Positions 38,758 to 48,218 of a DNA stretch of 64,000 nucleotides are shown here, piece after piece. Under the pieces are notes generated by a model. That model was not told where the DNA came from. It searched no databases and saw only the letters and a program-made list of their open reading frames with translations. Every line of letters begins with the position of its first letter. The first letter of the stretch is position 1. The DNA comes from Streptomyces cyaneus. Its GTDB lineage: Bacteria; Actinomycetota; Actinomycetes; Streptomycetales; Streptomycetaceae. The DNA lies in the NCBI RefSeq assembly GCF_004028635.1, contig NZ_RQJW01000009.1, forward strand, positions 62,001-126,000. Direction: 5' to 3'. The translations under genes and the position numbers were made by a program.

Positions 38758-41700
38758 GTGTCCGCCCGTATCACCGATCCCGATCAGCTCAAGGAGCTCC
38801 TCGGTATCCCGTTCACCCCGGAGCAGACGGCCTGCATCATCGCGCCGCCGGCCCCGCAGGTGATCGTTGCCGGAGCCGGATCGGGCAAGACCACGGTGAT
38901 GGCGGCGCGCGTGGTGTGGCTGGTCGGCACCGGTCAGGTCGCCCCCGAGCAGGTCCTCGGCCTGACCTTCACCAACAAGGCGGCCGGCGAGCTCGCCGAG
39001 CGCGTCCGCAAGGCGCTCGTCAAGGCCGGCGTCACCGACCCCGACGTCATCGACCCGGACAACCCGCCGGGCGAGCCGCTGATCTCGACGTACCACGCCT
39101 TCGCGGGCCGCCTGCTGACCGACCACGGCCTGCGCATCGGCCTGGAACCGACGTCCCGTCTGCTCGCCGACGCCACCCGCTACCAGCTCGCCGCACGCGT
39201 GCTGCGCGAGTCCCCGGGCCCGTACCCGGCCCTCACCCGCTCCTTCGCCGACCTGGTCAGCGACTTGCTCACCCTGGACGCCGAGCTCGCCGAGCACCTC
39301 GTCCGGCCCGAGGCCCTGCGCGCGTACGACGCCGAGCTGCTGCTCACCCTCCAAGGCGCCAAGCTCACCAACGCCGATCTGCGCAAGGTCCCCGAGACGG
39401 CCGCCGCGCGCCGCGAACTCGCCGAGCTGGTGGTCCGCTACCGCGCCGCCAAGAGGGAGCGCGATCTGCTCGACTTCGGCGATCAGATCGCCATGTCGGC
39501 GCAGCTCGCCCGGATCCCCGAGGTGGGTCGCATCCTGCGCGACGAGTTCCGCGTGGTCCTCCTCGACGAGTACCAGGACACGTCCGTCGCCCAACGCGTC
39601 CTTCTGGCGGGCCTGTTCGGGGGCGGTACCGGCCATCCGGTGACCGCCGTCGGCGACCCCTGCCAGGCGATCTACGGCTGGCGCGGTGCCTCCGTCGCCA
39701 ACCTCGACGACTTCCCCGAGCACTTCGCCCACACCGACGGCCGCCCCGCCGCCCGCCAGGCGCTCAGCGAGAACCGCCGCAGCGGCGGCCGCCTCCTCGA
39801 CCTCGCCAACGGCCTCGCGGAACCCCTGCGCGCCATGCACGCGGGCGTGGAGGCCCTGCGCCCCGCCCCCGGAGCCGAGCGCGACGGCACCGTCCGCTGT
39901 GCGCTGCTGCCCACCCACGCCGAGGAGCTGGACTGGCTCGCCGACTCCATCGCCCATCTCGTGAACACAGGGACGGCGCCCGGCGAGATCGCCGTTCTGT
40001 GCCGTACGGCGACCGACTTCGCCGAGATCCAGGGCGCGCTCGTCGCCCGGGACGTCCCCGTCGAGGTCGTCGGCCTGTCCGGGCTGCTCCACCTGCCCGA
40101 GGTCGCCGACCTGGTCGCCGTCTGCGAAGTCCTCCAGGACCCCGGCGCCAACGCCTCCCTGGTCCGCCTCCTCACCGGCCCGCGCTGGCGCATCGGCCCG
40201 CGCGACCTCGCCCTGCTGGGGCGCCGCGCACGGCTGCTGGTGTCCCACGCGCGCGTGAACGGCGACGAGGACCCAGACCGACGGCTCGCCGAGGCCGTCG
40301 AGGGGGTCGACCCCGCCGAGGTGATCTCGCTCGCGGACGCCCTCGACACGTTCCTGGAGACGCCGCTCGACGGCGACGGGGACGACGACGGCCTGCCCTT
40401 CTCACCGGACGCGCGCGTGCGCTTCGCCCGCCTGGCCACCGAACTGCGCGACCTGCGCCGCTCCCTGTCCGACCCGCTGATGGACGTCCTGCACCGCGTC
40501 CTCGCCGTCACCGGCCTGGAGGTCGAACTCTCGGCCTCCCCGCACGCCCTGGCCGCCCGCCGCCGCGAGACCCTGTCCAACTTCCTCGACATCGCCGCCT
40601 CGTTCGCGGCCGGCGACAATCAGGCGACCCTGCTCGCCTTCCTCGCCTTCCTGCGCACCGCCGCCCAGTACGAGAAGGGCCTCGACAACGCCCTCCCCGG
40701 CGGCGAGAACACCGTCAAGGTGCTCACCGCACACAAGTCCAAGGGGCTGGAGTGGGACGTCGTCGCCGTCCCCGGCCTGGTCACCGGCACCTTCCCCAGC
40801 ACCCAGGGCCGCGAGAAGTGGACCGCCCAGGGCAAGGTGCTCCCGCACGAACTGCGCGGCGACGCCGACACGCTCCCCGACGTCGCCTCCTGGGACTCCC
40901 GCGGCCTGAAGGCCTTCCACGAGGCCATGAAGGACCACCAGCACACCGAGGAACTCCGCCTCGGCTACGTCACCTTCACCCGCCCCCGCTCCCTGCTCCT
41001 CGGCTCCGGCCACTGGTGGGGCCCCAGCCAGAAGAAGCCCCGCGGCCCCTCCGACTTCCTGCAGGCCCTCTACGACCACTGCGTGGCCGGTTACGGCGAG
41101 ATCGAGGAGTGGGCCGACGAGCCGGCCGAGGACGAGGAGAACCCGGCCCTGCACCGGGAGACCGCCGACCAGGTCTGGCCCCTGCCCCTCGACGAGACGG
41201 CCCTGGCGCGACGCCGAGCGGCCGCCGAGACGGTCCTGGCCCACCTGGAGAGCCTGACCTCCCACGAGGTCGGCCACCCCGCCGCGACGCACGACGCGGA
41301 CACTTACGACGATCCGGACTGGCCTGCACCACCGGACGAGGCACTGCCCTCGGAGGACTTCCCCGAGGACCCCTTCATCGAAGAGGACCCTTTCCTGCAG
41401 GAGGACCCCGAGGACCCCGAAGACTGGGAATCCTGGACCACGGACCGCCCGACCGTCCCGCACCAGGCGCAACCGCCGGAGCCCTCCACCGAACCACCCG
41501 CACGCCCCCACCCCACGGAACCGGACCCTCCCACTCCGGAGAACCCCTTCACCCCTGAGGGCCCCGTCACCCCGGAGGAGGCCCGCACCATCGCCTCCTG
41601 GGACCGCGACCTCGACGCGCTCACCGGGGAGCTCCTGCGTGCCCGCGCGAGCGTCACCGACGTACCCCTGCCCGCGTCACTGACCGCGTCCCAGCTGCTG

Positions 41701-42309
41701 CGGCTGGCCGCCGACCCGGGCGGGTTCGCGCAGGAACTCGCGCGCCCCATGCCGCGCCCTCCACAACCCGCCGCACGCCGAGGCACCCGATTCCATGCCT
41801 GGGTCGAAGCCCGCTTCGAAGAGCTGACGTTGCCCATGCTGGAGCCGGAGGACCTGCCGGGCAGTGAGGCGGAGATCGCCGACGAGCGCGACCTGGAGGC
41901 CCTCAAGGACGCCTTCGAGCGCACCGAGTACGCGCACCGCACGCCGTACCGGGTCGAGGCCCCATTCCAGCTCGCGATCGCCGGCCGCGTCGTACGGGGC
42001 CGTATCGACGCCGTCTACAAGGACGGCGACGGTGACGGGGCGACGTACGAGATCGTCGACTGGAAGACCAACCGCACCCGCACCGCCGATCCGCTCCAGC
42101 TCGCTCTGTACCGGCTCGCGTGGGCCGAGCAGCAGGGCGTGCCCCTGGAGTCGGTCAACGCCGCGTTCCTGTACGTCCGCAGCGGAGAGGTCGTACGCCC
42201 GGAGGATCTGCCGGACCGGACCGCGCTGGAGCGGCTGCTGACTCAGGAGCCGGTCGCGGAGGCGGAGTGTGAGGAACCGCCCACCGAGGATGTCGGTGCG
42301 GGCCGATAG
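38758..42309 (+). CDS. adnB: AdnB-type helicase-nuclease subunit
   Basis: 1183 residues. Helicase motifs: GAGSGKT (39-45), LTFTNKAAGE, LLDEYQDTS (~267), VGDPCQAIYGWRGAS, LTAHKSKGLEWD, YVTFTRPR. An acidic, Pro-rich linker (~855-950, with FIEEDPFLQEDPEDPEDWES) separates it from the nuclease domain, which has GTRFHAWVEARFEEL and catalytic EIVDWKTNRTR (~1099). No Fe-S Cys cluster, as in mycobacterial AdnB. Forms the AdnAB end-resection motor with the preceding gene. Confidence 0.92.
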   Translation: MSARITDPDQLKELLGIPFTPEQTACIIAPPAPQVIVAGAGSGKTTVMAARVVWLVGTGQVAPEQVLGLTFTNKAAGELAERVRKALVKAGVTDPDVIDPDNPPGEPLISTYHAFAGRLLTDHGLRIGLEPTSRLLADATRYQLAARVLRESPGPYPALTRSFADLVSDLLTLDAELAEHLVRPEALRAYDAELLLTLQGAKLTNADLRKVPETAAARRELAELVVRYRAAKRERDLLDFGDQIAMSAQLARIPEVGRILRDEFRVVLLDEYQDTSVAQRVLLAGLFGGGTGHPVTAVGDPCQAIYGWRGASVANLDDFPEHFAHTDGRPAARQALSENRRSGGRLLDLANGLAEPLRAMHAGVEALRPAPGAERDGTVRCALLPTHAEELDWLADSIAHLVNTGTAPGEIAVLCRTATDFAEIQGALVARDVPVEVVGLSGLLHLPEVADLVAVCEVLQDPGANASLVRLLTGPRWRIGPRDLALLGRRARLLVSHARVNGDEDPDRRLAEAVEGVDPAEVISLADALDTFLETPLDGDGDDDGLPFSPDARVRFARLATELRDLRRSLSDPLMDVLHRVLAVTGLEVELSASPHALAARRRETLSNFLDIAASFAAGDNQATLLAFLAFLRTAAQYEKGLDNALPGGENTVKVLTAHKSKGLEWDVVAVPGLVTGTFPSTQGREKWTAQGKVLPHELRGDADTLPDVASWDSRGLKAFHEAMKDHQHTEELRLGYVTFTRPRSLLLGSGHWWGPSQKKPRGPSDFLQALYDHCVAGYGEIEEWADEPAEDEENPALHRETADQVWPLPLDETALARRRAAAETVLAHLESLTSHEVGHPAATHDADTYDDPDWPAPPDEALPSEDFPEDPFIEEDPFLQEDPEDPEDWESWTTDRPTVPHQAQPPEPSTEPPARPHPTEPDPPTPENPFTPEGPVTPEEARTIASWDRDLDALTGELLRARASVTDVPLPASLTASQLLRLAADPGGFAQELARPMPRPPQPAARRGTRFHAWVEARFEELTLPMLEPEDLPGSEAEIADERDLEALKDAFERTEYAHRTPYRVEAPFQLAIAGRVVRGRIDAVYKDGDGDGATYEIVDWKTNRTRTADPLQLALYRLAWAEQQGVPLESVNAAFLYVRSGEVVRPEDLPDRTALERLLTQEPVAEAECEEPPTEDVGAGR

Positions 42310-42319
42310 GCTCGTGACC
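42307..42319 (+). promoter_or_regulatory. Leaderless-type -10 overlapping the adnB stop
   Basis: TAGGCT (42307-42312) shares its TAG with the adnB stop codon and lies 7 nt before the dipeptidase ATG at 42320. Confidence 0.5.
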
Positions 42320-43732
42320 ATGAGCCATCCCGTTGACAGTGACGTCAGCGCCGTCCGTACGTACATCGAGCAGCACCGCGCCGCCTTCCTCGACGATCTC
42401 GCCGAGTGGCTGCGCATCCCGTCCGTGTCGGCCCAGCCCGACCGTGCTCCCGATGTACGCCGCAGCGCCGACTGGCTCGCCGCCAAGCTGAGGGAGACCG
42501 GCTTTCCGACCGCCGAGGTCTGGCCGACGTCGGGTGCGCCCGCCGTGTTCGCCGAGTGGCCCTCCGACGACCCCGAGGCACCGACGGTCCTCGTCTACGG
42601 CCACCACGACGTGCAGCCCGCCGCCCGTGAGGACGGCTGGGACAGCGAGCCGTTCGAGCCCGTCGTGCGCGAAGGACGCCTCTACGCGCGCGGGGCGGCC
42701 GACGACAAGGGCCAGGTGTTCTTCCACACACTCGGCGTCCGCGCCCACCTCGCCACCACCGGCCGCACCAGCCCGGCCGTGAACCTGAAGCTGCTGATCG
42801 AGGGCGAGGAGGAGTCCGGCTCCCCACACTTCCGCGCCCTTGTCGAGGAGCAGGCCGAGCGGCTCGCGGCCGACGCCGTGATCGTGTCCGACACCGGCAT
42901 GTGGTCCGAGGACACCCCCACCGTGTGCACCGGCATGCGCGGCCTGGCCGAGTGCGAGATCCGGCTGCACGGCCCGGACCAGGACATCCACTCCGGTTCC
43001 TTCGGCGGCGCCGTCCCCAACCCGGCGACCGCGGCCGCCCGCCTGGTCGCCGCCCTGCACGACCAGCACGCGCGTGTGGCGATCCCCGGCTTCTACGACG
43101 GCATCGTCGAACTGACCGACCGCGAGCGCGAGCTCTTCGCGGAGCTGCCCTTCGACGAGCAGCAGTGGCTGCGCACCGCCAAGTCGTACGCCACCAACGG
43201 CGAGGCCGGCCACACCACCCTGGAGCGCATCTGGGCCCGCCCCACCGCCGAGGTCAACGGCATCGGCGGCGGCTACCAGGGCCCCGGCAGCAAGACGATC
43301 ATCCCGTCCTCCGCCATGGTGAAGCTCTCCTTCCGGCTGGTCGCGGGACAGGACCCCGACCACATCGAGAAGGCCGTCCGCGCCTGGGCCGACGCTCAGG
43401 TGCCGGCCGGGATCCGCTGCGAGATCACGTTCAGCGGGGCCACGCGCCCGTGCCTGACACCGTTGGACCACCCGGCCCTGCAGTCCGTCGTACGCGCCAT
43501 GGGCCGCGCCTTCGAGGGGCCTGTTCGCTTCACGCGCGAAGGCGGCTCGGGACCGGCGGCCGACCTCCAGGACGTCCTCGGCGCACCCGTGCTCTTCCTG
43601 GGCATCTCCGTCCCCTCCGACGGCTGGCACGCCCCGAACGAGAAGGTCGAGCTCGACCTGCTTCTCAAGGGCGTCGAGACCACCGCCCATCTGTGGAGCG
43701 ACCTGGCCGCGAACTGGCGCCATGTGCCCTGA
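42320..43732 (+). CDS. M20 family metallo-dipeptidase
   Basis: 470 residues. M20/ArgE-DapE-CPG2 family: metal site 1 in VLVYGHHDVQPA, RGAADDKGQ bridging Asp, the acid pair in IEGEEESGSPH, SDTGMW, and a C-terminal GGSGPAADLQ and DGWHAPNEKVEL. A lid domain (~200-380) carries the IHSGSFGG turn. Likely a cytosolic dinuclear-zinc dipeptidase of the broad CNDP/PepV-like group. ATG at 42320 lies 7 nt after TAGGCT, so leaderless is likely; GTG 42314 is in frame as well. Confidence 0.9.
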   Translation: MSHPVDSDVSAVRTYIEQHRAAFLDDLAEWLRIPSVSAQPDRAPDVRRSADWLAAKLRETGFPTAEVWPTSGAPAVFAEWPSDDPEAPTVLVYGHHDVQPAAREDGWDSEPFEPVVREGRLYARGAADDKGQVFFHTLGVRAHLATTGRTSPAVNLKLLIEGEEESGSPHFRALVEEQAERLAADAVIVSDTGMWSEDTPTVCTGMRGLAECEIRLHGPDQDIHSGSFGGAVPNPATAAARLVAALHDQHARVAIPGFYDGIVELTDRERELFAELPFDEQQWLRTAKSYATNGEAGHTTLERIWARPTAEVNGIGGGYQGPGSKTIIPSSAMVKLSFRLVAGQDPDHIEKAVRAWADAQVPAGIRCEITFSGATRPCLTPLDHPALQSVVRAMGRAFEGPVRFTREGGSGPAADLQDVLGAPVLFLGISVPSDGWHAPNEKVELDLLLKGVETTAHLWSDLAANWRHVP

Positions 43733-43888
43733 GCCACCGGGGCCGTCCGGAGGGGCGTCGCGCGCGGGGCACACTGGAGGCGCCGCCCCGCACCGCCGAG
43801 CCCAGCCGCACCAGGTCGCCTCCTGTCCTACGTCCCGCCGATCCGCCCGCCGAAGTACACCGTTTCACTGGGGGAGTTGGAAGCACCC

Positions 43889-44830
43889 GTGACCACTTGG
43901 ACCGACCACACCGCCGACCGACCCATCTCGCTCACCGCCCCGAGCGGCATCGACCGCGCCGCCCACCACCGGCTCGACGAGGCCTGGCTCGCGGCAGCGT
44001 GGAGCCACCCCACGACGCGCTGCTTCGTGGTCTCCGGCGGCCAGGTCCTCATCGACGAGACGGCGGACGGGCGCACCGAACTCGTCATGACCCCCTCGTT
44101 CGAGGCACCCCTCACCGAGGCGCACCGCTACTTCCTCGGCATCGACGAGGACGGCGTCAGCTACTTCGCCCTCCAGAAGGACGCGCTGCCCGGCCGTATC
44201 GACCAGTCCGCGCGCCCGGCCGGCCTGCGCGAGGCGGGCCTGCTGCTGTCGCCGCGTGAGGCGGGCCTGATGGTGCACGCCGTCGGCCTGGAGAACTGGC
44301 AGCGCACCCACCGCTTCTGCTCCCGCTGCGGCGAGCGCACCGTGATCGCCGCGGCCGGCCACATCCGCCGCTGCCCCGCCTGCGGCGCCGAGCACTACCC
44401 GCGCACCGACCCCGCCGTGATCATGGCCGTCACCGACGAGGACGACCGCATCCTCCTCGGCCGCCAGGTCCACTGGCCCGAGGGCCGCTTCTCGACACTC
44501 GCCGGCTTCGTCGAGCCCGGCGAATCCATCGAGCAGGCGGTGCGCCGCGAGGTCTTCGAGGAGGCCGGTGTCACCGTCGGCCAGGTCGAGTACGTCGCCA
44601 GCCAGCCGTGGCCCTTCCCATCCAGCCTCATGCTGGGCTTCATGGCCCGCGCCACCACCACCGAGGTCAATGTCGACGGCGACGAGATCCACGAGGCCCG
44701 CTGGTTCTCCCGCGAGGAACTGCGCGCCGCCTTCGACTCGGGCGAGGTCATGCCGCCGTACGGCATCTCGATCGCGGCCCGCCTGATCGAGCTCTGGTAC
44801 GGCAAGCCGCTACCGACGCGCAGCGTCTGA
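43889..44830 (+). CDS. nudC: NAD(+)/NADH pyrophosphatase (NUDIX)
   Basis: 313 residues. The N-terminal NudC-like domain, then a zinc ribbon CSRCGERT and CPACGAEHYPR, the NADH-diphosphatase signature. The Nudix box is GFVEPGESIEQAVRREVFEE, followed by the SQPWPFPSSLMLGF motif that marks NudC. It hydrolyses NAD(H) and removes NAD caps from RNA. Start at GTG 43889 after GGAAG; an in-frame TTG at 43877 is less likely. Confidence 0.93.
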   Translation: MTTWTDHTADRPISLTAPSGIDRAAHHRLDEAWLAAAWSHPTTRCFVVSGGQVLIDETADGRTELVMTPSFEAPLTEAHRYFLGIDEDGVSYFALQKDALPGRIDQSARPAGLREAGLLLSPREAGLMVHAVGLENWQRTHRFCSRCGERTVIAAAGHIRRCPACGAEHYPRTDPAVIMAVTDEDDRILLGRQVHWPEGRFSTLAGFVEPGESIEQAVRREVFEEAGVTVGQVEYVASQPWPFPSSLMLGFMARATTTEVNVDGDEIHEARWFSREELRAAFDSGEVMPPYGISIAARLIELWYGKPLPTRSV

Positions 44831-44840
44831 GCACAAAGGA

Positions 44841-44881
44841 AGAGGGTGGCCGCCCGCCTCGGGTGGCCACCCTCTCCCTTT
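44841..44881. terminator. Terminator between nudC and the mycoredoxin gene
   Basis: 11-bp stem AGAGGGTGGCC (44841-44851) with GGCCACCCTCT (44865-44875), followed by CCCTTTT. CAAAGGA on the left gives a modest U run for the opposite strand. Confidence 0.85.
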
Positions 44882-44947
44882 TGCGTCGATCACATCCTTT
44901 TGCGTCGATCACACGCCGATCTTCCGCTTCAGACGCCGATCTTCTGC
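44878..44947. repeat. Pair of short tandem duplications at the mycoredoxin 3' end
   Basis: CTTTTGCGTCGATCACA is present twice (44878 and 44897). CGCCGATCTTC-Y-GCTTCA is also present twice (44914 and 44933); the second copy holds the last codons of the mycoredoxin (KQKIGV) and the first a near-copy just past its stop. Confidence 0.75.
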
Positions 44948-45171
44948 TTCACCTGAGCCAGCGACGGGTTCGTCAGCGTCGACCCGTCCGCGAAGAGGAC
45001 GGTCGGGACCGTCTGATTTCCGCCATTCGCCTTCTCGACGAACGCCGCGGACTCGGGGTCCTGCTCGATGTTGATCTCGGTGTACGCGATGCCCTCGCGC
45101 TCCAGCTGCTTCTTCAGCCGCTGGCAGTAGCCGCACCATGTGGTGCTGTACATCGTCACAGTGCCCTGCAT
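44929..45171 (-). CDS. Mycoredoxin / glutaredoxin-like protein
   Basis: 80 residues. Thioredoxin-fold glutaredoxin with the redox motif TWCGYCQRLKKQLE (CxxC at about residues 13-16), cis-Pro TVPTVLF and DGSTLTNPS. Actinobacterial proteins with CGYC of this size are mycoredoxins that reduce mycothiol-mixed disulfides. ATG at 45171 has AAGGAG at 9 nt. The stop region is duplicated (see the repeat entry). Divergent from uvrD2. Confidence 0.9.
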   Translation of the reverse strand: MQGTVTMYSTTWCGYCQRLKKQLEREGIAYTEINIEQDPESAAFVEKANGGNQTVPTVLFADGSTLTNPSLAQVKQKIGV

Positions 45172-45356
45172 GTCTCGCGCGCTCCTTGGGTGGCTCGGGG
45201 GAACAGGTCGTCCGATGAGGGAACGTACGCGACCGGGGCGCCATTCCCGCCCGGGGTATGCCCGACCACGTGACGCCTGCCGCATTAGTACGACTATCAG
45301 GGCCTGCCTGTGGACAACCGGCACAGCCGTCTCCGGCGACCTGGCAGCATGGCCGT

Positions 45357-47555
45357 GTGACAGCAGCAACGCACTCCACCCTCTTCCCGCAGGTACCGGA
45401 CTCGGCCGACGCGGTGCTCGAAGGGCTCGACCCCGAGCAGCGCGAGGTGGCCACCGCCCTGCACGGTCCGGTGTGCGTGCTCGCGGGCGCCGGCACGGGC
45501 AAGACCCGAGCCATCACTCACCGCATCGCCTACGGGGTGCGCTCCGGCATCCTCCAGCCGTCCAGCGTGCTCGCCGTCACCTTCACCAACCGCGCCGCGG
45601 GAGAGATGCGCGGCCGGCTGCGCCAGCTCGGCGCCGCCGGAGTTCAGGCCCGTACATTCCACTCGGCCGCCCTGCGGCAGCTCCAGTACTTCTGGCCGAA
45701 AGCGGTCGGTGGCTCCCTGCCCAGGCTCGTCGACCGCAAGATCCAGCTCGTCGCCGACGCGGCCGCCGCCTGTCGCATCCGCCTCGACCGGAACGAGCTG
45801 CGGGACGTCACCGCCGAGATCGAGTGGTCCAAGGTCACCCAGACCGTCCCCACCGACTATCCGCCCGCCGCCGCGAAGGCGGGCCGCGAAGCCCCCCGCG
45901 ACCCGGCCGAGATCGCCCAGATCTACAACGTCTACGAGGACCTCAAGCGAGACCGCTCGGTCATCGACTTCGAGGACGTCCTGCTGCTCACCGTCGGCAT
46001 CCTCCAGGACCGGCACGACATCGCCGACCAGGTCCGCTCCCAGTACCAGCATTTCGTGGTCGACGAATATCAGGACGTCAGCCCGCTCCAGCAGCGCCTG
46101 CTGGAGCTGTGGCTCGGCGAGCGGGACAACCTGTGCGTGGTCGGCGACGCCAGCCAGACGATCTACTCGTTCACAGGAGCAACTCCCGACCATCTGCTCG
46201 ACTTCCGCACCCGCCACCCCGGTGCCACCGTCGTCAAGCTGGTCCGCGACTACCGCTCCACCCCCCAGGTGGTCCATCTCGCCAACGGCCTGCTCGCCCA
46301 GGCCCGCGGCCGCGCCGCCGACCACCGGCTGGAGCTGATCTCCCAGCGCAGCCCCGGCCCCGAGCCCGTCTACGCCGAGTACACGGACGAACCCGCCGAG
46401 GCAGAGGGCGCCGCCCGACGCATCCGGGAACTCATGGACTCCGGCATCCCGGCCGGCGAGATCGCCATCCTGTTCCGTACGAACGCGCAGTCCGAGACGT
46501 ACGAGCAGGCCCTCGCCGACGCGGGCGTTCCCTACCAGCTGCGGGGCGCCGAGCGATTCTTCGACCGCCCCGAGGTGCGCAAGGCGGGCATCGCCCTGCG
46601 AGGCGCGGCCCGCTTCGGGGGCAACGACTCGCTCCTCGACGACGCCGTCGACCTGCCCTCGCAGGTGCGTGCCGTGCTGTCGGGGGAGGGCTGGACGACC
46701 GAGCCCCCGGCCGGCTCCGGCGCCGTCAGAGAGCGCTGGGAGTCCCTGGCCGCCCTGGTGAACCTCGCCCAGGACTTCGCCGCGGCCAAACCCGGAGCCA
46801 CCCTCGCCGACCTGGTCGCCGAGCTCGACGAACGGGCGAACGCCCAGCACCCCCCGACCGTCCAGGGCGTGACCCTCGCCTCCCTGCACTCGGCCAAGGG
46901 CCTGGAGTGGGACGTCGTCTTCCTGGTCGGTGTCGCCGAGGGCATGATGCCGATCACCTACGCAAAGACCGACGAGCAGATCGAGGAGGAACGCCGCCTC
47001 CTCTACGTCGGCGTCACCCGCGCCCGGCAGCACCTCCATGTCTCCTGGGCGCTCAGCCGGGCCCCCGGCAGCCGGCCCAACCGTCGCCCCAGCCGCTTCC
47101 TGGACGGACTGCGCCCCGGTTCGACCGCCACCACCGGACGCACAGGCGTCGGCGGCGGCCCTGGAGGCGTCGAGCGCGGGTTCACCAGCAGACCGGATGT
47201 CACCCCGAGGCGGACCCAGCGCACTCCGGCCCGCTGCCGCGTCTGCGGGCGCACGCTCACCGACGCCGGTGAGATGAAGCTGATGCGCTGCGAGGACTGC
47301 CCCTCCGACATGGACGAGGGCCTCTATGAACGTCTGCGCGAGTGGCGCGCGGTCCAGGCCAAGCTCAGCGGGCAGCCGGACTTCTGCGTCTTCACGGACA
47401 GGACCCTGATGGCCATCGCCGAAGCGGAGCCAACCAGTCCGGTTGAACTGTCCCGCATCTCCGGTGTCCTCAAGCGCAAGCTCGAGCGCTACGGAGCCGA
47501 TGTTCTGGCCATCTGTGCAGGTCAAGAGGTTGGGGAGGGCGTCGGCGGGGAATGA
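45357..47555 (+). CDS. uvrD2: UvrD2-type DNA helicase with HRDC domain
   Basis: 732 residues. SF1A motifs: GAGTGKT (44-50), VTFTNRAAGEMR, VDEYQDVSP, GDASQTIYSFTGA, SLHSAKGLEWD, YVGVTRARQHL. It is followed by a Gly/Arg-rich linker, a four-Cys zinc module (CRVCGRTL then CEDC, ~628-645) and a C-terminal HRDC domain (~670-725). This layout matches actinobacterial UvrD2, which is essential in mycobacteria. GTG at 45357; no clear RBS, with CAGCAT 6 nt upstream as possible leaderless -10. The stop is followed at once by the wblC promoter. Confidence 0.92.
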   Translation: MTAATHSTLFPQVPDSADAVLEGLDPEQREVATALHGPVCVLAGAGTGKTRAITHRIAYGVRSGILQPSSVLAVTFTNRAAGEMRGRLRQLGAAGVQARTFHSAALRQLQYFWPKAVGGSLPRLVDRKIQLVADAAAACRIRLDRNELRDVTAEIEWSKVTQTVPTDYPPAAAKAGREAPRDPAEIAQIYNVYEDLKRDRSVIDFEDVLLLTVGILQDRHDIADQVRSQYQHFVVDEYQDVSPLQQRLLELWLGERDNLCVVGDASQTIYSFTGATPDHLLDFRTRHPGATVVKLVRDYRSTPQVVHLANGLLAQARGRAADHRLELISQRSPGPEPVYAEYTDEPAEAEGAARRIRELMDSGIPAGEIAILFRTNAQSETYEQALADAGVPYQLRGAERFFDRPEVRKAGIALRGAARFGGNDSLLDDAVDLPSQVRAVLSGEGWTTEPPAGSGAVRERWESLAALVNLAQDFAAAKPGATLADLVAELDERANAQHPPTVQGVTLASLHSAKGLEWDVVFLVGVAEGMMPITYAKTDEQIEEERRLLYVGVTRARQHLHVSWALSRAPGSRPNRRPSRFLDGLRPGSTATTGRTGVGGGPGGVERGFTSRPDVTPRRTQRTPARCRVCGRTLTDAGEMKLMRCEDCPSDMDEGLYERLREWRAVQAKLSGQPDFCVFTDRTLMAIAEAEPTSPVELSRISGVLKRKLERYGADVLAICAGQEVGEGVGGE

Positions 47556-47568
47556 CACGAACTCGTCG

Positions 47569-47608
47569 AAAAAATAGTTTGCGCATGCCCCAGCAATCCC
47601 CATAGGTT
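47569..47608 (+). promoter_or_regulatory. wblC promoter with AT-rich WhiB7-type element
   Basis: AAAAAATAGTTT (47569-47580) directly abuts -35 TTGCGC (47579-47584). The -10 is TAGGTT (47603-47608) with an 18-bp spacer. WhiB7/WblC bind AT-rich DNA just upstream of -35 through their RGRPRK hook, so this fits autoactivation of wblC. The leader starts near 47615. Confidence 0.75.
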
Positions 47609-47720
47609 CTTAGCCACGGGAACGGAGGCCTTCTCGGAGGCCCCAATTCCGTGTTCTACTTGCATACCCGTCGGACTGGTTCACCCCAGTCCCCTTAGAC
47701 GCCGAGAGGAGGCGAGTCCA

Positions 47721-48044
47721 GTGATCAGCATCAACACCAGCTCCATCAGCATCGTGAAAATGACCGATCGCTCGGTCGCCTCCCTGTGCATGCTCGGCGC
47801 CTCCAACCAGGGCACCGGTCTGTCCGGCATTCGTGCCGCGCGTCCGGCGTCCGCCCTGTCTCTCGCGGGTCTCCCTGTCCGCGAGGGCAATGAGCGACCG
47901 ACCAAGGCACTGGAAGCGGCAGTAGTGGCACAGGCCAAGGCCTATGCCTTTACGGCGACCGGTGCCGGATTCCGGAAGCAGACGACGCAGCACCACCAGA
48001 TGTGGGCCTTCCGTGGGCCAGAACCCTGGAGTGATCCAGCCTGA
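47721..48044 (+). CDS. 107-codon upstream ORF of the wblC leader
   Basis: GTG at 47721 with a strong GAGAGGAGG 8 nt upstream. It starts MISINTSSISIVKM and ends RGPEPWSDPA. WhiB7/WblC leaders in actinobacteria carry such an ORF; its translation state controls an intrinsic terminator so that ribosome-targeting antibiotics induce wblC. The last 12 codons overlap a segment (48011-48019) able to pair with the terminator's left arm, and the stop lies in a CCTGAT/ATCAGG hairpin. Confidence 0.75.
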   Translation: MISINTSSISIVKMTDRSVASLCMLGASNQGTGLSGIRAARPASALSLAGLPVREGNERPTKALEAAVVAQAKAYAFTATGAGFRKQTTQHHQMWAFRGPEPWSDPA

Positions 48045-48068
48045 TTGTCGATCAGGCCGGCGCCTTCA

Positions 48069-48111
48069 GGGCCGCGGAACCCCATCCGGGATCCGCGGCC
48101 CTTCTGTTTGT
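48069..48111 (+). terminator. Attenuator of wblC
   Basis: 10-bp perfect stem GGGCCGCGGA (48069-48078) with TCCGCGGCCC (48092-48101), inner CCC/GGG possible, then the T-rich TTCTGTTTGT. It lies between the uORF stop and the wblC GTG at 48219, so it must be read through to express wblC. Confidence 0.88.
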
Positions 48112-48218
48112 CCTCCAACGGGGATGACGGAGCGAAGGGGCCTCGGGACAAGAAAGACCCGGTACCAGCCGCCACCCGGTCCAACAGGGCCGGAACGACC
48201 AGACGAGGAAGACGAACC

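Noticed and set aside
48045..48218. N-terminal extension of wblC from the in-frame ATG at 48045
   Set aside because: It would translate the terminator hairpin and lacks family similarity; WhiB7 proteins begin near the GTG at 48219.
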